In this document: positions 1 through 12,632 of the stretch, piece by piece
Layout of the letters: each line of letters opens with the position of its first letter
How positions within the stretch are numbered: the first letter of the stretch is position 1
DNA from: Polyodon spathula
Taxonomy: Eukaryota > Chordata > Actinopteri > Acipenseriformes > Polyodontidae
Direction: 5' to 3'
Assembly (NCBI RefSeq): GCF_017654505.1
Contig: NC_054560.1
Span: 1 to 64,000 of the forward strand
DNA length: 64,000 nucleotides
Translations under genes and position numbers: made by a program
The notes under the pieces: generated by a model
Database searches by the model: none
Told to the model about the DNA's origin: nothing
The model's input: the letters and a program-made list of their open reading frames with translations, nothing else

Positions 1-1094
1 TAATAAGTGCTTGATTTGTCCAATTAAGTAATTTAGGGGGACAGTTGGAACAAAAGCGAGGAGGACAGCGGCCCTCCAACAGGGTTGTATTAGTTTGTAG
101 AAATCAACAGAGATAGAGAACCTGTTTGGAAATGCTTTAATTGTTAAAATACACTTCTACAATGGAAATACATTTTCTTTGAAGAGCCAGCTTCCTATCT
201 TTATAACAAACAATTTTTTTTTACAGAAATATATACACAAAAGTACAAAACGCATACCGAGTTCAGTATAAAATAAAATTGCAGCACGTAACAACAGATT
301 GACAGCAGGATACAGCATAATGTACATCCTCGAGCTCTGTAGCTCTATCGCTGCAAAGCGCGACATGCAAAATGCACAAAGGATAGAGGTATTCCCTTAC
401 TGGAGGACAATAACACTGTACAGAGGAAGCTGATCTAAAAAAAGACTGGCCACTTCTGCAAAGACCAGAATACCAGATCCAATGCAAAGAGCAGGAAAAC
501 AGAATTTACATTTGCAAGGGAAGAGAGACCCTTGCACAGTACAGCATGTCACTTCAGTGTATGGCATCTGATTAATCAGATTCCTGAGTTTTGCAAAACT
601 GGTCGGGGCAAGGATTTAGACTGGTCCTAGTAAGGGATCATAAGTAATCATATCACTAGAGAAACTGTAACCACAGGGCATCACACAAGACCAACACAGC
701 TCAGCTTTCTATAGCATGCTAATACAAGTGCTGAACTACAAAGCAAGCTAAAGACAGCAAAAGCAACTATCTAAGTTCAGTAACACCATATTTCTGGTTA
801 TGTTAGTGGATTTGAACAAAGACATTTGAAGATGCGGTGTCTTACACAAAGAGCCCTTTAATATTGTGTCACTTGGAGGCACCTAAGTTTTCTTAGCGTT
901 GGCTGTCCAGTCATTGCACACTCGATGTCTATGCACAGCACACCTGCTCAAATCATTTTTCTGTATTCAGAAGCAACAGTGATGCGCAGGGTTCCCTTGT
1001 TTTTCCAGGTGTACGATTGCCAGCTTTCAAAACCACAGTTTTTTGCTGCGAGTCATTTACAATTGTAAATGAGAGGAATGGCACCAAGAAAAAA
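1..1094. other. No gene recognised
   Basis: AT-rich DNA downstream of the likely death-receptor poly(A) site. No domain, RNA gene or clear mobile element was recognised. It could be 3' UTR extension or intergenic sequence. Confidence 0.4.
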
Positions 1095-1656
1095 AAATAC
1101 TGCTAAGTGCAATTATTTTATTCATTAAATAAATTAAATACGCATAATACAAATTATAAATAATAAATATAATTTCTTCTTCATAAGCTACCTGTTTTCA
1201 CTTGTGTCTACCTTGATCAAGGCAATGTGCCATACAATTCATGTAGTACGTGGCCCAATGGCCTGGAATGGATGACCAGGTAAGTAAACTGGGCTCAGTG
1301 GGGCCCGGGGGCAGAAGGGAGTGGCGCTGGGATGCCAGCATCCCCGTCCAGCCTTCCCGAGGTGAACATCGAAGACGGGAGGTGCCCACCTGATCACCCC
1401 TCCGCCGGGCGGTCCCCTTGCCACCCCATTCCAGATGGCTGCCATGCTGATGCGCCAGGGAGGTCACAGCAGGAAATCCACACTGCCTGGTATCGGAACT
1501 TAAAAACAGCATCACACCCACACACCCCCTGGAGCTAAACAGCGAGGGAAGAATTAGAAGTTCCTTTAGTGGCTGGAGCATTTGTTTTTTTGTTAAGTTT
1601 TGGTTTTTTGTTTTTTTTTCCCCCCGTTCTGTCTTACAGAAGCAGTAGGTGTTTGT
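1095..1656 (-). other. Probable 3' UTR of the death receptor with poly(A) signal
   Basis: An AATAAA hexamer lies on the minus strand at 1122-1117, about 540 nt past the stop, in an AT-rich stretch. Cleavage near 1095-1105 would follow. No coding sequence was recognised here; the open frames at 1198-1581 look fortuitous. Confidence 0.5.
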
Positions 1657-1958
1657 CTATAACAGGTGTGAAGATGATTTGGTATAAAATTTATTTTTTA
1701 TAACTTCTGCTGTAATTTCTTCAACAGAGAGCCTGTGGTCCAGATGCAGCAGAGCCCTCAGCAGTGTATTAATATCGGCTGCTTGTCCTTGCTCCTCGTG
1801 CCAGGAGAGCAGCATCTCGTGAAACTGCTCTTCCACGTTATGGGGGTGGTTTTGCTTGGCCGTTTCAATCTTGTTGTTAGGGAGTCCTGCTTTCCTCATG
1901 AGTCTGTTGCGGGATTTAAACGGAACTTTATAAAACTCATCCAGGCAGGCCAAGAGAG
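1657..1958 (-). CDS. tnfrsf10: Death receptor exon 10: death domain and stop
   Basis: The exon encodes about 100 residues beginning ALLACLDEFY. They include the helices around RLMRKAGL, a HEMLLSWHEEQG segment with the conserved tryptophan, and INTLLRALLHLD, matching the TRAIL-receptor death domain order. The acceptor has an uninterrupted run of 13 C in its pyrimidine tract (13 G at 1965-1977 on the plus strand). The stop is at 1657-1659. Confidence 0.88.
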
Positions 1959-2323
1959 CTAGAAGGGGGGGGGGGGGAGAAGCACAATTAATATCTGGAG
2001 TCATTTCAAAAAGAGCCTGCGTGAAATTTCAATAACTGAACGCATTCCGATTGCCCGTTATCGTAGTCTGTCAGACGGATCTGTTTATTTGCGGAAGATG
2101 TTTTGCAGGCATGCGAGGGACAGAGCGTAGATCGCAGGCATTTCCATGCTTTGGGCTTAAACACTGTAACTACTATTGCACGGCCTGCTAGGAGCCCTGA
2201 TATATATTCCAGCCTTAGAAGTTTGGGCTGTTGGGTAAATGTCACCACTTCAGGACAGCAAAGTAAACACAACACCAACAGATAGAGCGACGGAAACAGA
2301 GAGAAAAACACATTCATTTACTA

Positions 2324-2362
<39 letters not shown>

Positions 2363-5300
2363 GCTAACTAAAGACTTACCATTGTCCTGCAGTGGAATAA
2401 GACTGTATAATTCACTTGTGTCTTTGAGCTGCAAAGAAAGAAACGCTGTGTTAGCTTCTGCTTTGAAGCCCGTGGGCTGGCTGCGTCCGTGTGCTGTCAG
2501 TGGGATAAGATCAAGCCTTCAGGGCTACACGATAATTCTACCCGTTTTTGCTGGGAGTTTAAAGGAGCGGCGAAGGCACCCACTGCCCCCACCCCCACCC
2601 CACCCAATTAGAAATCACAGAAGAAATCCTTGTTCTTGATTTAGTGGAAATTAAATCTTATCCCGTACAATGAATGTACGGCACAACTGCGGTGTTAAAA
2701 ACTCTCCCGTCCGAGTTCACAGACCCCAGCACTAGTCTCCTTTACCTAGTCAGTGCGACTGGTCAGTCAAGCAGAGGTATACAACAGCAGCGCCCCCTTG
2801 AGTTACCATTCCCTATCCGAGCGCCTCATGCAAGAGGCAACGAGTTAAAGGAAGGTTCAGGTTTGCTCGTTAGTCTTGCATTAAAGAAACGGCTGTTAAT
2901 CTTTAACCCTGTGATGCCCGTGCATTCTGTTAAATGAGAAAAGTTACTTTATTTATGTAGCTATAGTAGATTCTCTTTCTTGTACAAAACACTTTTTTTT
3001 TTCCTTGTCCGGCAACACAATGTACTGCAGAGGAAAGATTCTGGCTTTTGAGGCTGGATTTAATATAGGAGGGTTCGGCTATGCATTGTATCAGGTGTGA
3101 TGCAGAACTGGGCACTGCAGCGGTAAGAAAAGAGGAACGATTTCAGATCACTTTGACGTGGGGAGCAGAGAGACAACGGGGCGAATCCTAAACCTGCCTC
3201 AGTGTTGAGGAGTAACACATTACTCTGAATGGATTACAACTGTTCAATAACTTTCATTTTTCAACGCTTTTTTCAGACGGGTAACGAAACAAGGGCACGG
3301 TTTCCTTTTGCAAAAAAACATGGAATATGGAAACCGGCAAGCGCTTAAAACAGTGCGAGCCAAGCCTTACACATCACACACACACGCTTCATACGATCTT
3401 AAAAGAAAACTGCGTCACAGGAGGGAACGAGCGGGCTGGATCTTCAAAGGGGATTTCAAGCTGCAGCCTGAAAAAAAACTCTAAAAATCTTGCCTGAGAA
3501 GTTACTGTCACTAGTTACATTAACTTTTAAAAAGTAACTTCCCAGTGCTGAGCAGCCTTACACAAGATACCTTCCGTGACAGACTTCCGTGACACCCTGT
3601 TCAGGACTCTGAATCAGTGTTTGAGTATTCATTTCTTAATTGCTTCAACTGTGATTGAGACTCTCACCGTGGCGCCGCTGGTGGGACAGGCTCTCTCAGA
3701 CTGAGGGCTCTCTCGCTGGGGAGGGGTGCTGCGGTACGGACTGCTGCTCAAGTTGTTCTCGGACGAGGCGGCTGTGTTGGACAGACTGTCCCCCAGTCCC
3801 CAGTCATCGTTGTCCTGGCCTCCAGTCTGCAGCAAGAGGGCAGACTCCTGGATCTGAGACTCGTTGTTGTGGTTCTGTATCTCTTCCGGGGAAGAGGTGC
3901 TTGCAATGCCCTGCAAGACAGGAAGTCAGTGTAAGAGCCAAGCTTTAACATCTACGCCCTCTTTCTGTCCATCTCTCTTTCAGATCGGTCTACGCTACGC
4001 CAGGGAGCAGGCAAAGAACACGTTGGTCCTTAGCCACGGTTCAGGTACTGATATAACGTGGGGTTCATTACATATGTTCCCCTTTCCTCTGGCAGCTAAA
4101 GCACCAGGCAGTCCACACAGCCAGCCCAAACTGAACAGGGGTAAGGGGGAGCTAGACAGGCTTTGCAAAGAAGTAAAGATGCCTGGATCTTCTGGTGGAG
4201 CACACGGTCTAACCTTGTACTGTGTGAACGCAATGCAGGAGAATGGAACCCCTGTGCTGTGTGAACGCAATGCAGGAGAATGGAACCCCTGTGCTGTGTG
4301 AACGCAATGCAGGAGAATGGAACCCCTGTGCTGTGTGAACGCAATGCAGGAGAATGGAACCCCTGTGCTGTGTGAACGCAATGCAGGAGAATGGAACCCC
4401 TGTGCTGTGTGAACGCAATGCAGGAGAATGGAACCCCTGTGCTGTGTGAACGCAATGCAGGAGAATGTCTTCTGTGTTGGATAAAAGGCTCTTACCGTGG
4501 GAATGAGGATGTTCACACTTGGCTCACTTGGACGCTCTGAAAGACAACACACACAAAAGATCCACTTCAGTATGCCGGTCTGCTAAAAGTTTCGCATCAC
4601 CCTACAGAGTTAACAAAGTTTTCCCCATCTACTTAATGAAAAACTGACAAACTCAAACATTTAGGAATCTAACATGAAATACCATACACCTGTAGCGGCT
4701 TCAGGTAGGCTTCTGTGATTTCATTTTGTAGTTTCTTTGATTTATGTGATGTTTAAAAAGATCTAAATCCTAGAATTCTAGGTGATGCAGAAGACTTTTG
4801 GCCAGAGCTGTACATGCACTGTATAAAAAGTAATCACAACATCGCAAACAAACTCAACGTGTTGCTTTTACAGTGTCTAGCATGTAATGAAATGATGCTT
4901 CAGTGTTACTTACCACTGATCAGCCCGCAACGCTGTTTCTTCCGTAGAATCAACCCAATCACTGCCAGGGGCAATACGATCAAGGGCAATACAACAGCAA
5001 GGGTGATTGTACTTGCGGAAAAACCTACAAAAAGATATCAGACACCGCATTACAATCAAATCAGAAACTCACAATGGAAAGCAGTCTATCACTTGCTGTG
5101 CGTTTTCCGATTAGCCCATGGGCATGGATCACTTTCATGGGATCTGCTACTGCAAAATCACATTTGTACTGTTTATGTAAAACAATACTTTACAACACTG
5201 GCACTCAGTAAACCAGGGGTGCCGTTAGTAACCACGACTGCTTAAGTGAAAACTGCAGGGCATCAAGTATACGAGTGGAAGAGTCAGAGCTGATAAAATC

Positions 5301-6661
5301 CGACGCAGAATCAAGGTTTAAATGAGAGTCAGGGAGACCGTTGCCTCCCTGTAAATTCAAAACGCGTCCTCTAGTTACTGCTAATAAACTAAAAGGGCTT
5401 TGGTCTTTCTCTGTTTAAGATCCTTGTTCTGATAATTGCCGTAGAACTCGTGGTACATGCAATTAGGGGCCGTGATGTGCAGCCACGTTCTTAAACTCCA
5501 TGAGCGCACAATGGAGCTGTGCGAGTTGTACAGCGCTGCTCACGTTTGTTAGAAAACCACATTGCTTCTGTAGTTTTGATTTGTGGTGCGCATGAAATCA
5601 AACTGCTAGAACTGAAAATCGCTGCAAATGAACCAAAAAAGGCAAATTAGTGACCGCCTAATTTAACTGATGACTTTAATAGGCCACACATGCAAAATTT
5701 CAAAAAGTAGCAAGGTTCCGAAAAATATAGCGTTACCCGTCAACGTTACAACTGTTCAAATAACGCGCCTGTCATTTCCTTTCGCTGTTAACATCCCGAC
5801 AACTTTTACACTTTTAAAGTCTGTCTCAAAGCTCTTTTCAAAATGTAGTGCACTGGGATTTGAGATCTGTGCTCTAAATCACTGCAGGAAGAGCGATTTT
5901 AAAAACAAAAAATGCTCTGGCTTTTCAAAACATGGCTCGTTACCGCTGCGTTACCTGTGGGCGGTAATCCGGACGCTATCAGTGCACTTGAGCAGACATT
6001 TTGAAAAGAGCTTTGAAACGGACTTTAAAAAAGGTAGAAGTGTAAAAAGCTGTCAGGATTTTAATGAAAAAAAAAAAAAAGGTACGCTATTTACACAGTT
6101 GTAGAAGCATGTGGGGAAGGGTCACGCTGTATTTTTCAGAACCCCAATACTCCAAGATGCCTAACGAAAGCACAGAGTGGTCTAACACTCACACACGACT
6201 GCCTATTGTTTGTATATGATGGCAAATGTTGAGGCTGTGTTTCCAGTCTCCAGGCACAGTCTGGCTGTGATCAACTAGAGAAAGTCCGGGTTACAGTTTG
6301 AATAGCTCACGCTTCAGGCAGATTAGAGATCTCTATTTGTTGAATAAAGGAATTCTGACCTGATTCTGTGCCAGCTGGAGGGCTGTCTCTGGGCGCACAC
6401 ACTGCGTTTGCAGTGGCATTGCAGCTTCTCACCACAGTCCCTTCCAGGCACCTGGCAAAACAAAACAGAGTTCAGAAAATCAACAGCAATGACAAGGGGG
6501 GTATCCGGACCACGGCACTGTGCACCGTCTGCTCCACGTCTAGTGTATTGCCATCGCTGTGACCCACTAATGGATCCACAGCGGTGACTTTTCAAAACGT
6601 TCCACCTGGCAGGTGAACAGAGTTAACAGGATGAACCTCTGTACCACCGTCTAACCTTCGT

Positions 6662-6697
<36 letters not shown>

Positions 6698-9600
6698 CAT
6701 CAACCAAAAACAAAATTTAGTTTATAAATAGCCGACATTTTTTTCTGCGTCTTGCAACATTGCGTGAGAGTGGAGGGGGAATGGATGGGTTACCAAGCCA
6801 TGCTGTTGAGGCCAAATCCTTGGGCTCCTATAAAGAGTAAGTAATGGGGTTCCGAAAAAAAAAACACAGCTACAGCTGATCAAATAACATACCTGTCATT
6901 CCATTGCTAAAATCCAGACAACTTCTGTTTACACTTTACAACTTTAGTCGGTTTGAAAATGGCTGTTCTAGTGCACTTGGGGTTTGTCCTCTAAAATCAC
7001 TGCAGGAAAACACATAACAAGTTCTCTGGCTTTTCAGTTCCGTACCTCATCATGGATCGTTATCGCTCTGTTACCCGTTTGACGATGTGGGCAATAATCC
7101 TGACACGATCAGTGTACTACAGCAGACATTTTGGCAAAAGCTTTTAAAAAGACTTTTAAAAAGTTAAGTGTAAACAGTTGTCAGAATGTTAACAATGAAA
7201 AGAAATGACAAGGAGGTTTATTTAAACAGTTACACGTGGGGAGGTGTACCGCTAAATTTTTTGGAACCCCATTACATAGTCTTTAAGACCTGAACGCTTT
7301 CAAATCAGCCAGCTACTGGGAACCTGATGAGCCGAACGGCCTCCTCTCATCTCTACACTTTTGATTTGATCAATATTGCTGCATTTTGAATACTGGCTTC
7401 TACCTAAAAACAGATACTTCAGAGGAGCTAGACTGTGGAGCTTAAACTTCTGAAGCACCAAAATCGGAGCACCTCATGTAGTTTGATACACTTGCGGTTA
7501 ACAAAATCAGTGATCATGACAACACAGTTAGAGAACATTTAGAATAGCAGGTAGATGCCAATTAAAAATGCTCCAGACAATTACAAACTAGCCTGTCCTC
7601 AACTGAGGGCAATGGCACTGCACGGGTTAGGGTTGGGAACGGGCGAGGCATTTCCTCTTACTTTGAGCAGCGTTTGCACACCTCACAGGGCTCCTCAGGG
7701 GGGCAGTAGTGGGTGCCAGACTTGCACCGGCAAAGGCGGTTCTGTGTCCCAGTGCAAGGGACCGCCTCTTCTTGATCTGGCGATACAAGGAGGAACAGAC
7801 AGCATTAGGCAGGGGCGGGGGTGGGGGGGCACAGTACTCAAGATCACTGAAATAAGCAACTTGTCCTGCAACTTTTACAGCAACATCTCCAACAGTATGT
7901 GATCATCTAGGTTGTGTTTAGCTCTATGCTTTGCATGTGTGGGACCGAAAAAGCTTAAAACAAGCCCTAACTGATTCTATTGTATTAGGGTTAGAACAGA
8001 CTTAAAATTGTGTGCATTGAACATGTTTAAAACTTATTAAACCAAGCTTTCTTTATCATGTACCATGAACGTGAACGAGTCTCCGATACGTAAAACATGA
8101 GCGTGTTCACGAGAAGCTAATCTTACACTGCGCACACCCGACTGTAAAAGCACTACTCTAAAAACGACATGCGCATCTTTCGGACAGCGATTCAGTGTTT
8201 AGTGAAAAATCCTAACATTTCGTAAAATGTTTAAACTGTGAACTCTGTGGGAATGCAGTCCAGCCTTACCCGAGCGGCAGCGAGTGCATTGAAGACAGCG
8301 CTCCAAGCCGCTGCCGTGCTCCGTGTAGTCTGTGCCAAAGGTGCATGCCGCACACTGGCTACTAGAGCCCGCTGTTGTGCACTTCTCCTTCACATATGTC
8401 CCTGCAGTAAGAAACGGTGACAGTCAGCTGGCACAGCCCAACCAGGTTTACTTTCACTCTGTCACAAATATAGAAGCCTGATTTCACAGACCCCCGGGTC
8501 AGCACCAATCATGGACCGAATGTTATCGTAGGTCATTAGTGCTAATCAGGGTCATATACAAGTGCATCTTAGAATCAACTGAAATTACACCGCTGGAAAC
8601 CCTTTGCAGAAAGCATTTCAAAAGCACCAAATAACAAAAGTACACAAGAAATCGATATTCGATAATTTTATAGGTTTTGTTCTTTTGAAACTTTTTTTTA
8701 ATAGCCATGTATGGACAGGCATAACTACAATCGAATCCTAAATTATAGAGAGAAGCGTTTTGCCGAGGGACTTCCTCAGTGTGCGGGGCAAGTGCTGTGG
8801 GTCAGCTATACAGGGGTGCACATCTGGAGCTATGGGGAGCAATAAATCTGGGTGCAGAAACTTTTTTCACTATTATTTGCAGCCCAAAGGTAAAAAGTCA
8901 TTTCTAGAGACTAATTTAAATAAGTGCATGTTAAGAGCAATATAACCCAGCACCCCCCACAGCGATGGCAAATCCCGTCAGAGAACAGCAAGACAGCACT
9001 GAAGCTTTCCTCCGTTTCTGTACCATTGGGGCTGGTCCGATTGCCCAAGCATGGCCTGGGTCCAACTCACCGGCAGGGCAGTTAAGGCAGCAGAACCCGG
9101 AGTGGGGATACTGCCCTCCTGGACAGACGATCTCTCTGGCTGTCCTGCTCTTCTCAGCGTTCAGTGATGCATCGTTGTCAAGGCGATCGGTCTTATCAGA
9201 GTTCATAGGGATACATAATGATGGAGCCTGCAACACAAAGCACGTTTTTCATGGATTCATTTCGGCAGGAATTCAGTTGTGCTCACCCCAGTGAGACCCC
9301 TTACTTACTAAACATCTCTTGATCCCTGAATAGCAAAACATGCTGAAGATTTTAACAATCAGGATGCAAGTGCAACTGCAGACCAACGACCAGTCATGCA
9401 TGTAGAATGAATAGGGGTGGGGCCCAGTCCATGTATTAAAAGAATGTCAAGACCAAGGGATTTGTACAAGAGAATATTTCAGGACTGTAGCATGACTATA
9501 GTGCCGGTTTGTATTTGATTCTAGAGGGTTGCTTGAGAATCCAGTTAGCTGGAACCTGGTTGAGGCATTCTACTGTAGGAGTCTGTTCTCCTGCAGTGAA

Positions 9601-12587
9601 ATGCACTGTTAATGTGGTACATATCGAACAGTTAAATGCAAATCTCTTCAAGGCATTCCTCAGAACAATATAACCCCCAATGGAAAGATCGCTTTGCTGC
9701 CAAGCTCACTCTGTTCTGCCAGGAATGTGCGCACAGAGCGGGCCCGTCAGGGCTTCCTGTGGTTTGTTCCATACCAGTGCAAACTGGTTTAGCTCAAAGA
9801 TTTAAAAAAAAAAAAAAAAAAAAAAAAAGGACCAAGGGTAATTAAGTGGTGAGTCACCCCACTGTGAATTATCTACAGCACACAGAGACAGAGTGCAAAG
9901 CTATCCTCTTGCAAGGTGTCTGGTCTTTAACTGGAACAGCAAGAAACACATTGAAGGTGTGGTCCTGTGCCATTGTGTGTGTGTGCACAGCACCAAGTGC
10001 GTTCTCTTGATTGCCAGTGCAAAAGAAACTTAAAAAAAAAAAAACATAACAAGAAAGCTTCCAAAAATAAAATTTAAAAATCCGACTGACGTCGTACATA
10101 TGGATCGATTCTTCGTTCTCGTATAAAAATGCTGACAATAATCACGATTGATCTTAAGCTGTGTGTGCCACGGCACGTTCAGGATCTTTGCTCTGCTTCA
10201 ATCATGGTAACCTTTTATAAGGGAGAGCCCATTATTTTAAGGTCTGGCTTCTTGAAGCTGTGGAATTTCCCCTCCTGATTTGTTGCACAGCACAGTTTTA
10301 ATAAAACAGCAGTCAGGTGTCAGGCCCCTGCTCCACACAATGCCAGAGCAGGGAGAGCCTGGTAATGATCACATGGTTTCTGCTCAATCAGGGGATTTCA
10401 TCTCAGGCTGCCTTGAGAAATAATGTACAGAGATGGGTGGGGACCTCAGGCACTCTCACACTCTCTCCCAGACCCATCACAGAAAATCCAAACCTGTCAG
10501 AGCACATGTAAAGTACACACTCGAGGAGGGGTGCTGTGCACGTTTATGGATGTCACGAGTCTGGTATCAGGCGTCAGTCCTCGGAGTCAGGCGTCAGTCA
10601 TCGGGCCTCCTCAATGAGGACTGGCGCGTGACACAGGAAGGAGCGATACCTGAGGATGTCCTAAAATGGACGCCGTCCTACGATGGACATTGCTCCCCAA
10701 TCTCAATCTGAATTTGTGTGCGCGGTGATGCAACCTTTATATCTCTGGTTATCTTTTGAATTCGGACAGCTTTGAGATACCGGGGCATGCCGGCAATGTG
10801 AAAAAGTCACTTGCATTAAAAACAAAGATAAAAGAAATATGAGAGAGAGAGCGAGAGAGCGAGAGAAAGAGAGAGAGCACAACACACAATGACTAAGCAA
10901 TGCAGTAATGAGGGGGGAGGGGCGGACTGGCTCGGAAGGATGTCTGTGCACAGAACGTTACAGAGCAAACTCGAAAACCGGGGGGGCAGGGAAGAGAGAC
11001 AGAAGTTTGAGGGCGTAAGAATTTTCTTTGCATAAAGCAATGCAAACACTGACTGTGTGGAGCAAATCTGTTCAAGTAGCAAAGTTATTTACAGAATGGT
11101 CAAAGTCTGATTTCACGCTGTAAAAACATAAGCAGTAGAAATTGATATCATGACAAAGTAAATACTCCTGGCTTCCACTCGCTGTGCCCCCACACTCTGA
11201 TACTGTTGATGGTACAGGCTGCCCTTCCCAGTGATCCTGTACGTGGTTCTGTAGATGCACACTCAAATGAGACGCTTCGTTATAGTACCAGATTCGGATA
11301 CCCTTACTGTGCTAAAGAATGTCCTCACCAAGTTTCATTACAACTGGCAGACAGGGCCTGTATGCCGAGGGTACACTCAATAGATTGTGTTAAAGAATGT
11401 CCTCACCAAGTTTCACTACAGTCCGATAAGCGATTCTCTAGATATAATACATGTAAAAAAAAAAAATAACTAAAAATTGACAAACAGACATAAAAGGTGT
11501 ATGAAAAGGCCCCAGTATGACACCTCCAGGGTTTGTCTTTTTGGGGTACCCAAGTAAGCCTATGGGCCTGTTTAATCCAGTAATCTGGGGAGTGGGAGAA
11601 CGGGTTTTATACACAGAGAGACATGCTGCCCTGTGTGAAAGCATGGGAACCCCCCTGCAGAGTCTAGAGAGAATATTCTCAGTTTGAGCCAGGCTGCTCT
11701 CTGAGGTAAAGCAGAGGAGCGCTGCGGTGAAGACAAACAGCCCGCATTCCTGGACAGCCCGTTCCTCTACAGGTCTGCGCTGTGATCGCCTCTTTCGATT
11801 CTCAGTTTAATGGGCGCAGTGGGTAGGCCAGCCATTTCAGCTGGCAACGCTGATGGTGGCTTTAACCCATTTTTGTGCCCGATTAAATCAAATAAATTCG
11901 GATGCACCTGGTCATATTGAACGCACAATGCCTCTGCTTTCCCCGGGAAATTGAACTGAGCTTCGCAACAAGTCCGGGCATGATCTCCATAGGAATCGCA
12001 ACCACACAGCTCCAACAGCGGAGGAGAACCCTGCGCATTCTTACCGGTGTGTTTAACTTCAAATGCATGCATCTCTTACCATGAAGGATTCACAGGTTTG
12101 CCTGTCTCCGTCTCCAGGACTGTATGCAGCCGACCTAGGCTACATTTCACTTGAAGCTTTATTGATTCTAAATTGCCTTTTATACGTTAATTATCTTACT
12201 GTATGCAACACAAACCAAACGCTTTGCTTTTACAGACGCATCTCGATGCCGTGCCAATCGCATATTCATGCAAAAACTAAAACACATCATTACAAGTCCT
12301 AGTAGTAATGACAGAGAGAAAGAAACACGGGCAACGAGCATTGCTACTGCTATTATGAATGTGTTTCTATAAAAGCTAAAATAGCGCATTCAAATGGATA
12401 CGACGTGCCGAGAATTGATTTCTCTAGGCTTCCCCGCTCCTCGACTGTTCCTGATACTTTCCAATGGCTCGAATTGGCCCGCTTCAATCCAATAGCATTT
12501 CCCAGAAAGCTTTCCTCACCTGATCACGTCAAAAACATGTAACTAAAGTAGGATCCTAAACGGAACCCGGTTACAGTGAAAAAAAAA

Positions 12588-12632
<45 letters not shown>

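Noticed and set aside
3995..4552. A 185-codon open frame with repeating peptide on the minus strand
   Set aside because: It is produced by the stop-free 37-bp minisatellite and reads across exon 7 into intron sequence in the wrong phase.
7327..7352. Sequence resembling the tail of a dispersed fish repeat (GAGCCGAACGGCCTCCTC)
   Set aside because: Too short to assign a family without a repeat library, though it fits a ray-finned fish genome.
10780..11640. p53-like half-sites (GGGCATGCC, AGACATGCT) in death receptor intron 1, because human DR5 has an intronic p53 site
   Set aside because: Only single half-sites with mismatches were found and no adjacent second half.
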